From Symbiodinium natans (taxonomy: Eukaryota > Sar > Dinophyceae > Suessiales > Symbiodiniaceae), in NCBI GenBank assembly GCA_905221605.1, contig CAJNDS010002412.1:908886-972885 (forward strand): a stretch of DNA of 64,000 nucleotides, in the 5' to 3' direction. This document shows positions 53,695 through 64,000 of the stretch, one piece after another (the first letter of the stretch is position 1; the number at the start of each line of letters is the position of its first letter). A program made the position numbers and the translations under genes. Under the pieces are notes generated by a model. The model did not search any database. It was not told the origin of the DNA and worked only from the letters and a program-made list of their open reading frames with translations.

Positions 53695-56600
53695 GAAAAC
53701 AAGGGAGCTCTCAGAGATCCAGCCGCGTGGCAGGCGCTCGGCGCGCAGCGATGCAGCCAGACCCAGAGCTGCAAGGAGCCCTCCTGAAACAGAGTTGTTG
53801 GGAGTTTAGGGTTTAATTACGGGGTTTAGGGAAGTTTAGGGTGTTTAGGGTTTAATTACGGGGTTTAGGGAAGTTTAGGGTTTAGTTTTTTTAGCTGGAC
53901 TCACCTTTTTCAATCCTCCAGCGGTGAAACCGATTGTCCCCCACGCTCGTGTTCCGGAAGGGTTTAGGGCTTAGGCTTTACGGGGTGTAGGGTTTAAAGG
54001 GCTTGGGCTTCAGGGTTATAGCTTTTGGGGTGCACGAGGGGGCCCCGCAATTTGTGGAAACTCCGATTTCGGGCCCATGGCTTCAAATCTTTGTGGTTCA
54101 AAAGGTCCTAGCTCGATCCAGGGCGGCCGCCCGGTTTAGGGTTTAAGGGTGTAGGGATCAGGGGTATCCCCCGAGTGCCCCCTCCACACATCAAATGGAG
54201 TAAAAATCCCCTCATATAAGGATACACAGATAGACTCACCCTTAATTATGCGGCTGCTTTTCCGCGTAGTTTCATTGTAAGGCCGAGGGGAGCCGAGGGT
54301 TGCAACTCGAGAGAAGGAGTTGAATATTCCGAGTGAGCCAGGGCACTACGAACAACCACAACCAACACACCATAAGGCGCTTTTTTTTTCGTCAACCGTC
54401 TGAGGGTTTGGGGTTGTTGAGGGTTTAGGGCAGAACCTTGGCCAATTCTTGTGGCAGCTCACGGCCGCTGCAACCCACACTACTGTCATACGTACCCCAG
54501 CCCACCCAATCCCAACCAATGGTTAGTACCTTGCCAGCTGGACCTACATGTGCTATTGTACCCTGTAACCCTTTAAAAAGGCCTTGTGTGCATTCTGCTT
54601 GTATGCAAAATTCTGCAGGTGCGCCACTCACCCCTTAGCTCTACCCCAGAAATATTGGGTTCTAAGCATTTTAGGGGAGGGCCCTCAGTACTTAGGGCCT
54701 CCAAAACTGCTTGGCCCAAGGGCTTCTTATTCAAAGAGCGGCGCAGTGATGTGGAAGAGAACTGGGGCCCCGGCCCAACAGCCTCGTCATGATGGGAGGG
54801 CTTCCAGTTTCAGTACTTGATGCCTCTAAATCTTTACCGGGGACTCGATTTAGCCACAGTTTTGCAGTAACTGCCCTGAGTTAAATTAGCAGGCATCACC
54901 GATAAAACTGTAGGTAGAGCGGGTCCTAGGTAAGCTCTGATTCTAGATTGAACTGAGTGAACAAGGGTGGGATGGGGTGAGTGAGCTACAAGGGGATAGG
55001 TCCTCGAAATGCTTTTGAGCACAGGTTCACGTGTCTTATTGCCCTTGGGAAACACACACAAGGGATCAGACCCGCGTTGATCTGTGGACAGAACGAAACT
55101 AGAATTTGCAAACGCAAATGGCGGCACTGCTTGATTCCCAAGGCCCTGAATCTCAGAGGAACGGGACGCTCCTGAACTCACGCAACACATACCTTTTGGT
55201 CGCCGACTACCTGAAGCTCACTCGGAGCCAAGAAGTCTACAGCTTTCTTACATTGAGAACCCCAACCAACTTTTTCAAAGGCCGTGGGCCACCAAACCCT
55301 CATGGAGTTCATAGAAATCACCTACAAACGATGGGTTTCTTTGGCAGGGTTTCTTCAGTCTTAAGGTCAGTAGTCAGGGCTCATAAAACAAGGACGTCTG
55401 TGAAAAGCGAGTTTCGGTTGTAAGGAGGATTCTCTTCCAGCCTAAACCCTAAACCCTGTTTTGGACCCAGACTCCTCACGATGACAACCCTAAACCCTGA
55501 ACTGCCCTGAACCCGAAAGCCTAAACCTAACCCCCAAACCCAAACCCTAAACCCTGAACCCTAAACCCGAAACCGAGGTAGTTGAAAGGCTACACCCCGG
55601 CCCCTCCCGAGGGCAAGGCCCTGTGACACCCTGCGCAGGACCGCGCTGCCGGAGTAGGAGTCCGGAGCCACTCGATCCTGGGAGCAACCCTAAACCCTAA
55701 ACCCCAAACCCCTAACCCTGAACCCTAAACCCTAAACCCTAAACCCTAAACCCTAAACCCTAAACCCTAAACCCAAATGAGGGTGTCACGGTTGGAGCTT
55801 ACTGGAGGTTTGAAAGCGGAGGACCGACCGTCGCCAAGCCAAGGGGCGCTGTTAAACCCTATAAACCCTAAACCCTACACCGTACACCGTACACCCTAAA
55901 CCCTAAACCCTAAACCCTAAACCCTAAACCCTAAACCCTAAACCCTAAACCCTATAAACCCTAAACCCTAAACCCAAAACACTACAGCGCTTCAGGTGCC
56001 GAGATGAGGGGGCCTCAGTGAACTTGCCTGCCGTGAGGCCCCGGCGGCTGGGAGCTGCTGCAAGAGTCTGGCAGCCTTCACCAAAGTGGCGTTTAGGGTT
56101 TAGGGGCTATTTGGTAAGTTCTCGAAAATAAGGACCCTTTTTGGGGTACCCGCAAAAAGGAGGGGCCACCTTACAATAATAAGGGCCCAGAATAAGGACC
56201 CATAATATAGAGAACTCGCCATTTAGGGATTGCGGTGGTTGTGGGTCAAGATGCCAAGGCCTTCGCAAATCCCTTGGGTGATGCAAAAAAGGGGTAATGC
56301 AATTAGGGCTGATGCAACCAGTTGGGGCCCAACGTGTTTCGAGCGTTTCGTCAGTGTCAATTCACAGCAGGGTTGCCTTTCAGCAGCCAAAGTCCTCCTG
56401 ATTTTCGCACAGCCAGGAACAACAAAGACCTGACGACCTACTTGAGCTGCAAATGCCGAAGTTGATGAACGACATGCTGGCCCTAAAGCCCCTAAACCCT
56501 ATAAACCCCAAACCTAAAACCCCCAAACTTGGGAGGACTTCAATCCCGAGATCACGGAAACGCTCGAAAAAAAATCTTCGGAGTCCCCGAGGCTACCTTG

Positions 56601-59600
56601 GGGACCAACTGAAGCCGAAAATTGGGGCTGCAAGGGTTTTTGTTGGCAGGGTTTAGGGTTTAGCGCAACCCTGTCATGCATCATGTTGGTCCCCAAACGT
56701 ATCCCCCCCCCCCTCGCCCCCAAGCACCATGCGCCTCCTGCCAGTTGACTTTGCCCTGTGGGCTGCTTTAGAATTTTCGGAGTTAAGAGGCTTGAGGTGG
56801 GTTATTATGGGATCTTTTCCTTGAGATCCCAAAGACAACTTCTGTAGTTCTTGCGCAAACAAAACCTTTACACGATGCGGGTAACTTCGCAGAAAAAGGG
56901 TATCCGGGTGTCTTAGAATCATGGCGGCGTGTTTCTTTGAGGGCTGGCCTGACGGGTCGTTTGTAGTGGGGTTTGGGGTTCAGGCTTTTCGGTTTGCGGG
57001 TTGAGAGGTCAGTTCTAGATCCCCTTCCTCAACCCTTTGTAGTCTATCACTGAACCCTTCTATACCCGAGGCTCAAGTTCCTCGACCCCGCCCAAAAATC
57101 GGCAACGCTACGTCCCTCAACTCTTGAAGGCTTCTACTGTTGAATCGTAACTGCCCTTAATTTGTAGGTAACCCATAAAACGCTGTAAAGCCACCTGCCC
57201 CCCCCCCCCCCCCCAAAAAACAAAAAAAAAAAGGTCCAAACGATTCAAGTTGACGGTCTCTGGAGAAGCCCCCGTCGGTCCTTGCAGGCAGCCGCGACCG
57301 CTGCGTTCGACTCCCACGACTGCGGCGCCCTCCATGGGCGACGTAGGCTTGAATGTGTTGGGCTTCCGGGTTTTACAAGGTTTGGGTCAAGGGGACTAAA
57401 GGAGGGACCCTTATAAGGGACCTTGGGGGTTCTTTACGGTGCTTGCGGAGCTTGCTGGGCTCTCATGTTTCAGCGCTTTGTTGAGGGTTTAGGGTTTAGG
57501 GTGGTTTAGGGCTCTATGCAGGGGCTGATAATCCTAGCCAGCTCAAGTATGTGTTGGGCTCCTATTACAAGGCAGGGGACTTCAGGATTGGAGTTGCGCT
57601 TCGCTAGTTCTCTAAAGGAGGGCCCCTCATTTTGGGGCCCTTCTCTAATCTCAGAGAACTACGGAGAGGTCTCCACCCCGGGATGGATGAGCCTGTGACT
57701 GAAGCTTCGTTGATTCCAAATAAGAGAATTCCTTATTCGATTGACCCCCTTTCAGAACTATACACCCTAAACCCTAAACCCTAAACGCTAAACCCAAAGC
57801 CCCAAACCCCAAACCCTAAACCCCAAACCCCAAACCCACACAGACGCCTTGTGGGGGCCATGGCGCAGCACTGGGAACACCCATTGGAAGGCCCGCTTTC
57901 GCAACTTGGAGACGCAGTTAGAAGCCTTGGCCCTCAAACTCGGAAGGCCTGAAGCCCTCTCAAGGGTTTAGGGTTTAGGGTTTAGGGTCTAGGGTTTAGA
58001 GTTTAGAGTTTAGGGTTTAGGGCTTTCGAGTCGTGCGTTTTGGGTTTTAGGCTTTCAGGGGTTTAGGGTTTTAGGGTAGGGGTTTAGGTGCAGTTCAGAA
58101 TCCCCAAGCCGCAAATCCTAAGGGCTTGCCAGATTGGTGCTTCTTCTGTTTGGATCTCAGCTTCAAAAAAGCGGCAGATAGAGGAAACCTCCAAGTCGTT
58201 GTTTTTTTTTTTTTTTTTGGGGGGGGGGGGGTTCCCTGCGCGTTAGGGATGAGGAGTGTTAGGGGATTAGGGATAAGGACTTCGGCATCGAGAGCCTGGC
58301 AGAGAGTTTGAGGGTTCTCCGTCTGTTGGGTTTAAGGCTTAGGGCCTACTAGGGGGTTTAGGGTTTAGGGCTTAGGGTTTACTAGGGGGTCTAGGGTTTA
58401 GGGTTTCCTCCATCCCAAAGCCAAAGCCTACAAAATGACACCTAAGATGTCAAGCATCGATTGAAAACTTCTCAGTCCTCCTACAAGAAAGGGCAGTTAC
58501 TTTGCAGATTTTGGTGGTTTAGGTATAGCCATAACCCTCCTAAACCCTAAACCCTAAACCCTAAACCCTAAACCCTAAACCCTAAACCCTAAACCCTAAA
58601 CCCTAAACCCTAAACCCTAAACCCTAAATCCAATCATCATGGGCTACAGGTGCGGCGTGCGGTAAATGGAGCCGGGCGCGCGAAGCGGCGCAAAGGATCC
58701 GAAGCTACTACCCTCTTTGTTTAGGGTTTAGGGTTTAGGGTTTAGGTTTAGGGTTTAGGGTACCTTACATAAATATCAGGGCCTTTAAGCCTAAAACCCC
58801 AAAGTCCTACAAGCCCTGCCATTTTCGGGAAAAAGCACTCCTATCGCCCTAGCCCTCTAGAAGTCCCTCCAAAACCAGGGCTTCTCCACTGCCTTCTGCG
58901 TTAGGGCACGGGGCTTGACAAGTTGGTTTCTTGGGGCTTGGTGGGGCTTTTGGGCGGGCTCATAGCTCGCAGGGGGCAGTCACAGGGTTTAGGGTTTAGG
59001 GTTTAGGGTTTAGGGGGGAGTCAAAGGCTTTCTTGACTTTGTTGGCTCTCCTGGGCATGGCCCAGGCTCCTTCAGCTTACTTTCTGCAGGGGGGGGGGGG
59101 GGGGGTGGTTGCTGAGATCGGCTCCCTTGGCCACCCTAAACCCTAAACCCTATACCCTAAACCCTAAACCCGCCGTGGTGGTGACCAAGAGGCCCAGAAG
59201 AAACCCGAAGACTTATATTCTGGGTTAGGATGTCCGACTTGCAGGATTTCTGAGCCTTGCAGCTTGGGCCGTGATGACAGGGGCTATGAGTTGAGGGGTA
59301 GGCGATGAACAAGAGAGCCATCAGAATCATGACGAGAACAGTGTTGAACACACCAAGAAGAGCAACATTCAGAAGCATAATGCTGACGCTAGAAAAACTA
59401 ATGACAATAAGAAGAATAATTGCATGACAGGAAGCTGGCCTGTTCCCTAAACCCTAAACCCTAAACCCTAAACCCTAAACCCTAAACCCTAAACCCTAAA
59501 CCCTAAACCCGAGTCTGGGGGGATTCCTGGCCCCCTGCGGCCGCACGCCCGCAGCAGCCGCGGCCTTCGGAACCAAATGTCAGGGTTTAGGGTTTAGGGT

Positions 59601-60440
59601 GTCGGGTTTAGGGTTTAGGGTTTCGGGTTTAGGGTTTAGGGTTCAGCACAAGATATTGCCACCTCACATGACGACAGAAGCACAGTTGATGCCCAAAACC
59701 CTCTAACCCTAAGCCCCCCTTACCTGGGACCCACCTTACCTACAGCTTTTAGTTATACCTACCAGTCAAGGGTAGTTACTGCTAAACTGTAGGTGACTAA
59801 AGTTCCAGGTAGACCCTACACTCCAAAAAGTCCTGTAGTGTGGCCCCTCCCCCTGAATCCCGGGGTCCCCCTATAGGCAGCAACTGTCAGCCTCGCTCTC
59901 CTCGCGCATCTTCTGCCGACCTCAAAGGGAGAAGTCTGCAGCACGTCGGTGGGGTCTGAGACGTGGAGAGTCCCTCAACCCTGAACTGAAACACTCTGTG
60001 GCCTTGCTTTTTGCTCCCTGAACTCTGAACTCCGACATCTAAACCCCTTAACCCTAGCCAAACATTCCCTCGAAGTCCAAAGAAGGCATTATGTACAGAC
60101 ATTAGACCCCAATGTAGGTGTCCTAAACCCTAAACCCTAAACCCTAAACCCTAAACCCTAAACCCTAAACCCTAAACCTAAACCCTAAACCCTAAACCCT
60201 AAACCCTAGGGTAGAGCTCTCTCAGCCCACAACGGAAGAGTATGAAGCGGCACAGCACGGAGCAGAAGCAGAGGCTGACCTCGCCATTGACAGGCGGTGT
60301 AGGGTTTAGGGTTTAGGGTTTAGGGTTTAGGGTTTGGGGTTTAGGGTTTAGGGTTTAGGGTTTAGGGTTTAGGGTTTAGGGTTGAGCCTGAACAACCGGA
60401 GCTAAGGCTTTCGGGAGCTAGCTCCGGAAGGATCGACAGC
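53695..60440 (+). CDS. Series of candidate + strand exon islands
   Basis: Islands: 53707-53812, 53924-53961, 54038-54131 (APQFVETPISGPWLQIFVVQ, donor CG|GTTTAGGG), 55571-55690, 55777-55851 (EGVTVGAYWRFESGGPTVAK), 55987-56091 (RCRDEGASVNLPAVRPRRLG), 57846-57960 (HWKARFRNLETQLEALALKL), 58650-58716, 59511-59580, 60213-60297 (SQPTTEEYEAAQHGAEAEAD), 60385-60450. Their mean composition is protein-like with many Glu and Ala codons. Telomeric tracts lie on both sides of most of them. Chance open frames cannot be excluded for any single one. Confidence 0.36.
55106..55423 (+). CDS. Weak hypothetical open frame
   Basis: A + frame of 105 codons ending at a stop at 55421-55423, reading for example TYLLVADYLKLTRSQEVYSF. 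A minus-strand frame (54834-55190) overlaps its start and is about as plausible. The block lies outside telomeric tracts and just after a family B element. I would not call it a gene without transcript support. Confidence 0.28.
   Translation: MQTQMAALLDSQGPESQRNGTLLNSRNTYLLVADYLKLTRSQEVYSFLTLRTPTNFFKGRGPPNPHGVHRNHLQTMGFFGRVSSVLRSVVRAHKTRTSVKSEFRL
59157..59378 (-). CDS. Weak hypothetical frame with one hydrophobic helix
   Basis: A minus frame beginning MLLNVALLGVFNTVLVMILM and continuing ALLFIAYPS: a single strongly hydrophobic segment followed by a Cys/His-containing tail that runs into translated telomere repeat. It could be a signal anchor exon or chance. Confidence 0.3.
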   Translation of the reverse strand: MLLNVALLGVFNTVLVMILMALLFIAYPSTHSPCHHGPSCKAQKSCKSDILTQNISLRVSSGPLGHHHGGFRV

Positions 60441-60829
60441 CATGTGTTCTAATTGGTGAACTGCGAACGACACCGCGGAAGCCCTTGAACTCTAAACCCT
60501 CCATTCTCCTCTGAACCCTAGACCCTAAACCCTAAACCCTAAACCCTAAACCCCAAACCCTAAACCCTAAACCCTAAACCCTGCAGGCAAGAACTCTCCA
60601 AGGCTGGTGTTGAGATGAAAGTTCAAGCTCTAGATCTTTGGGTAGATACATGGTCCCTTAGAAAAAGGATCCCGTATATACCCCTAATATACCCTATTCA
60701 ACCCACGCGCCCATAACTCAGAACCCTCTGAAAGAGGTAAGGGACCATATTAAGGGCCCATATAACAACCCTTAGAAAGAACCACTCCCCCCCCCTCCCT
60801 CCCTCCCTCCCTCCCTCCCTCTCGCTCTC

Positions 60830-60873
<44 letters not shown>

Positions 60874-60989
60874 TCTCAACACATTTTCTTAGGGCTATAA
60901 GGTGCGCAGGATTCATGAGGGGCCGAGACAGAAGGCAAGAATCTGAGAACCCAGCCGCCGAGACGACCAGGATAGTTGCTAAGTTGCTC

Positions 60990-62380
60990 TGCTCCTGGCG
61001 AGAGGCACCGTAGGCCCTAGAACTTAGGGGCTGAATGCCCTAGCCCCCAAAAAGCTTTGTAACTTTTGTAATATAGGATTATACACAACCAAAAAAGTCA
61101 GAGGTTAAGTGCCCAGCCCCCTAAGATGATTATGCAGCGCCACTGTGAATGAGGCGGCTCCGAGATCTCGGCGATCATGATCGACGGCTCTTGTTTGTGT
61201 AAGACACTTGCCGGTGTGTTGCGGGTGATCTCGAAGGCGGGTGCATGCGGTCTGTTGCTGGGCTTAGCTTGCGAAGAAAAGGATGAGGCAGGCTTCCTTT
61301 TGTGTCTCGAGGGCTTGAGAATGATATCGGGTTTAGGGTCCAGGGTTTAGGGTCTCTCTCTCCCGGCTCCCTCCCTCCATTCCCATCCCTTGAAGGTTTG
61401 ATTTTCTGCCCCAAGTGCCCCTAATCCTTCTACGGATTACATCACGAGTGGCGCCTGGAACGCGCTGTCGTCAGTTGGGATCGTGAACTCAGCCGGCGAA
61501 AGGACCGAGACATTTGAAGTTTGCAGCAGACTCCGTGGGGGTTTCCGAAATTAGGTGTACCTTTTTGGGGTGCTTATTATAAGGGAATCCTTCTATTTGG
61601 GGGTCTATTAGGGGTCCCTCATTTTCGTAAGCCCCCATATGGACTATAGAAACTCTAGTCGAACGCATCAAATCACAGGGTGCCGGCCACGGAGGTTGTG
61701 GTGGCATCATCCAGCGTGATGCGTTCGGGCACCTGCAGATTGAGCTTTCTCAAACGACCCTACGTGTAACCTCTAAACCCTAAGCCCTATAAACGGTAAA
61801 CCCTATAAACCCTAAACCCTATAAACCCTAAACCCTATAAACTCTAAACCCGACCCTAAACCCCTATAAACCCTAAACCGTATAACCCTCTTGTCTGAAC
61901 CCAACAACTCAGCCTCCTGAGAAGGGCAAGCCGGCAAGCCCTTGAAATTGAAGGCTCGCCAGACACTGCCAGAATCTGGGGAAAACAAGAACAAGAGGGT
62001 ACCAAGAACTGATAGTGATAATAAAAATCATAGTAATAGTAATCATCATTGTACACGTAATAATCAGAGTAAGAAAAGACGTAGTTATATATAGTATTAA
62101 TGATAATGGTCAATAATAACGATGGTCTGCCCTTCGAGACCTTTCTCGAGAGCGACGAGACAGGCAGAAACTCCGCCGGGAGTCGTTGGCTAGGGTGGTT
62201 TGGATTTAGGGTTTAGGGTTTAGACGTTTAGGGTTCAGGGCTAGGGTTTAGGGCTTTTGCTTCGGCGATTTTCATTGCGGAATAATGCAAAGATGCAAGG
62301 GGTGAGGCCCCTGTCCCCAAGCTAAGCACCCTAAACCCTAAACCCTAAGCCCTAAGCCCTCAGCCCTAAACCCTAACCTC
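60990..62380. other. No supported gene; repeats
   Basis: Family K (61016-61122), family F (61535-61635), telomere variants with CCCTATAAA units (61785-61890) and an AT-rich stretch with ATAATAATC-like runs (62015-62120). No exon island stands out. Confidence 0.5.
61016..61122. mobile_element. Family K element
   Basis: Left CTTAGGGGCTGAATGCCCT, right AAGTGCCCAGCCCCCTAAG; interior AACCAAAAAAGTCAGAGG. Sister of the GC-AG intron 14 of the aminotransferase gene. Confidence 0.72.
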
Positions 62381-63288
62381 CCCACAGGCCGCGCTCCCCA
62401 AACCGAGCAGGAAAAAAAAGAAGCCAGACCAAGAGCCCCACTCCCATCTGCAGAACCAGGGAGGGCTCAATCTGCGCCTTCGTGTGTGCTTGTTTAGGGG
62501 TTTGGGGGTGTTTAGGGTTTAAGCAGGGATTTTAGGGTTTAAGTAGGGATTATACTACTATAAGGATTTGGGGGTGTTTAGGGTTTCTAGGGTTTTTAGG
62601 GTTTAGGGTTTGGGGTTTAAGTAGGGATTTTAGGGTTGAGGGTTTAATTAGGGTAAAGCACAAGGCAGGCAAGGATCAGAGGGTTTAGGGTTCAGGGGGT
62701 TAGGGCTTGTGGGGTTGACTCTTTTGTAGGGGAGTCTCTCAGGCTTTGGGTGGCCTCATGTTGGTCTTGCTTGAACTGAAGCCTATATTCTATACTACTA
62801 TAATCCCTATTAAGGTACGAGAACCTTCAAACCTTCTTGGGCTTCATAATTCGTCCTCAAGGTACTAAGAAGCATTATTCAGCATGATGCCCCGCCCTTG
62901 GCAGGGACGAGGAACCCTGAAAGCCTTCATGTTGCAAGGAACTGGGGCGGCATCTGGTGATCAAACTGCACTAAACCCTCAACCCTTCACACCCTTGTTG
63001 AGCCCTAAACCCGAAAATCCTAAAACCCTACAACCACCCTAAACCCTGAACCCTAAACCCTGAACCCTAAACCCTAAATCCTAAGCCCTAGCTAAGCCCT
63101 GAACCCAAACCAACTCTAAGCTCCAAAACCCCGAAAGCCCAAACCCTAAACCCCAAACCCTTGACCCTAAACCCAAAAAAAAGCTCAAGGTCTGAGAAAT
63201 CCGCCACGATGCTTGCTTGGAGCGGGTTTAGACCTCAGCACACGCTAGGGCTTCAGCCGACAACGCAGATGGCTTCGAAGCTTCGGGT
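62381..63288 (+). CDS. Two candidate + strand exons
   Basis: 62381-62490 (ALPKPSRKKKKPDQEPHSHL) and 63191-63288 (RSEKSATMLAWSGFRPQHTL). They are separated by about 700 bp of telomeric tract and a family A element. Unrecognised. Confidence 0.33.
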
Positions 63289-63289
63289 T

Positions 63290-64000
63290 AGGGTTTACAG
63301 GATTTTTGGGTTTAGGGTTTAGGGTTTAGGGTGTAGGGTTTAGGGTTTAGGGTTTGGGGTGGTTTTGGAGCGTTATAGAATTTAAAGCCCGGTAAGGCTT
63401 CAACCCTGCAGGATTTTTCAGGGAAGTTGGGGTCGATTTACCATGACTCTCAGCACAACCTAGAGCGGGTTGAGGGTTTAAGGTCTACCCAAACAGGCCG
63501 TGGCCGCCACGGGTATGGGACTTTCGTCCCACAGTCCTGATTCTCATGTTTCTTTTTTTTTGGGAAGGGGGGAGGTCCTGACTCCTGTGAACTCTAAACC
63601 CTAAACCCTCAAGGCCCGGATAGAACTTGTATGTAATTCACTCAAAACCTGCACTAGTCCTTCAATTTCTCATTTCGCTATAGTAGGCTACCGGAATCCT
63701 TCAACAGAAAGGATTCAAGAGACGGGTCTTCATTCACATCCAGCCCACAGACATCTGCCATCAAAGAGGTCATGGCTGGTGGCTTTCCGCAGCTCGCTCT
63801 TGAACCTTTGCAGCTGCGAGACTTCCTAAATCACGGCAATCTACAATACGTAAGATTCAGGGTTCAGGGTTCAAGATTTAGGGTCATAAATAAGAGTTAC
63901 TAAGCACAGAATAGTCGACTCGTATCGTAAGAAGCTCATAAAAAGCAACAGAATGATCTTGTTTATGTCATCACCCGACTCTGAGAATCTTCTACAAGAA
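63290..64000. other. No supported gene at the window end
   Basis: Short telomeric tracts to 63355 and unassigned sequence beyond, with few telomere units after 63610. Any exon here would need flanking sequence outside the window. Confidence 0.45.

Larger units (their letters stand above)
1..64000. repeat. Dispersed interstitial telomere-type repeats (TTTAGGG/CCCTAAA)
   Basis: Runs of 2 to about 25 copies of the heptamer TTTAGGG or its complement occur every few hundred bases through the whole window, in both orientations. Common variants are TTTGGGG, TTGAGGG, TTCAGGG, TCTAGGG, CCCTAAAA and CCCTCAA. Many tracts lie between islands of more GC-rich, coding-like sequence. In the two reconstructed genes such tracts lie within introns. 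The G-rich strand itself contains GT (GGGTTTAG) and AG (TTTAG), so a tract in that orientation carries its own potential splice dinucleotides. TTTAGGG is the telomere repeat known from plants and dinoflagellates. That these tracts began as telomerase products is inference. Confidence 0.95.

Noticed and set aside
1-64000. CRISPR array: regular short repeats separated by unique segments
   Set aside because: The repeats are telomere heptamers in long runs, in both orientations, with unique segments of very uneven length. No cas genes are present and the gene structure is eukaryotic.
1-64000. A true chromosome end (subtelomere or telomere)
   Set aside because: Tracts run in both directions along the entire window, between exons of intact genes; there is no single terminal array.

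Overview
The window looks like nuclear DNA of a dinoflagellate. Three things suggest this. The plant-type telomere repeat TTTAGGG/CCCTAAA is scattered through the whole 64 kb in both orientations. Coding sequence is cut into pieces of about 35-250 bases. In a gene reconstructed by reading frame, the introns end in AG but begin with GT, GC or GA, a relaxed 5' splice-site use known from dinoflagellates. No rRNA, tRNA, CRISPR array or bacterial-type operon was seen. Most of the longer open frames start or end in translated telomere repeat (GFRV, LNPKP) and are not genes by themselves.

Layout. 1-5.6 kb: telomeric tracts with short exon-like + strand islands. 5.7-10.5 kb: fewer telomeric tracts, with minus-strand coding-like blocks (6.8-7.3, 7.9-8.3, 10.06-10.4 kb). 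11.8-12.2 kb: a minus-strand exon pair. 12.6-31.7 kb: exon-like islands, mostly best read on +. 32.2-37.9 kb: the best gene, a minus-strand PLP-dependent aminotransferase of the DegT/DnrJ/EryC1/StrS family, followed here through 17 exons and 16 introns. 38.1-42.3 kb: + strand islands. 42.4-45.2 kb: a second minus-strand gene, a membrane protein of unknown function, in at least six exons. 46.9-63.3 kb: + strand islands.

The main result is the nature of the introns. Many are short elements (about 95-310 bp) with terminal inverted repeats, belonging to several families that recur across the window. Each starts near CTT/CTGGG and ends near AAG/CAG. They are flanked by 4-bp target-site duplications, and splicing removes the element plus one copy of the duplication. 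The first two bases of the duplication (G plus T, A or C) become the 5' splice site. These are introner-like elements. A second class consists almost only of telomere repeat and is flanked by long direct repeats of exon sequence (14 bp exact; 13 bp with one mismatch). These look like telomeric DNA inserted at staggered breaks inside exons and now spliced out. The + strand islands are weaker evidence: a 100-base open frame is common by chance, so they are given as candidate exons only.
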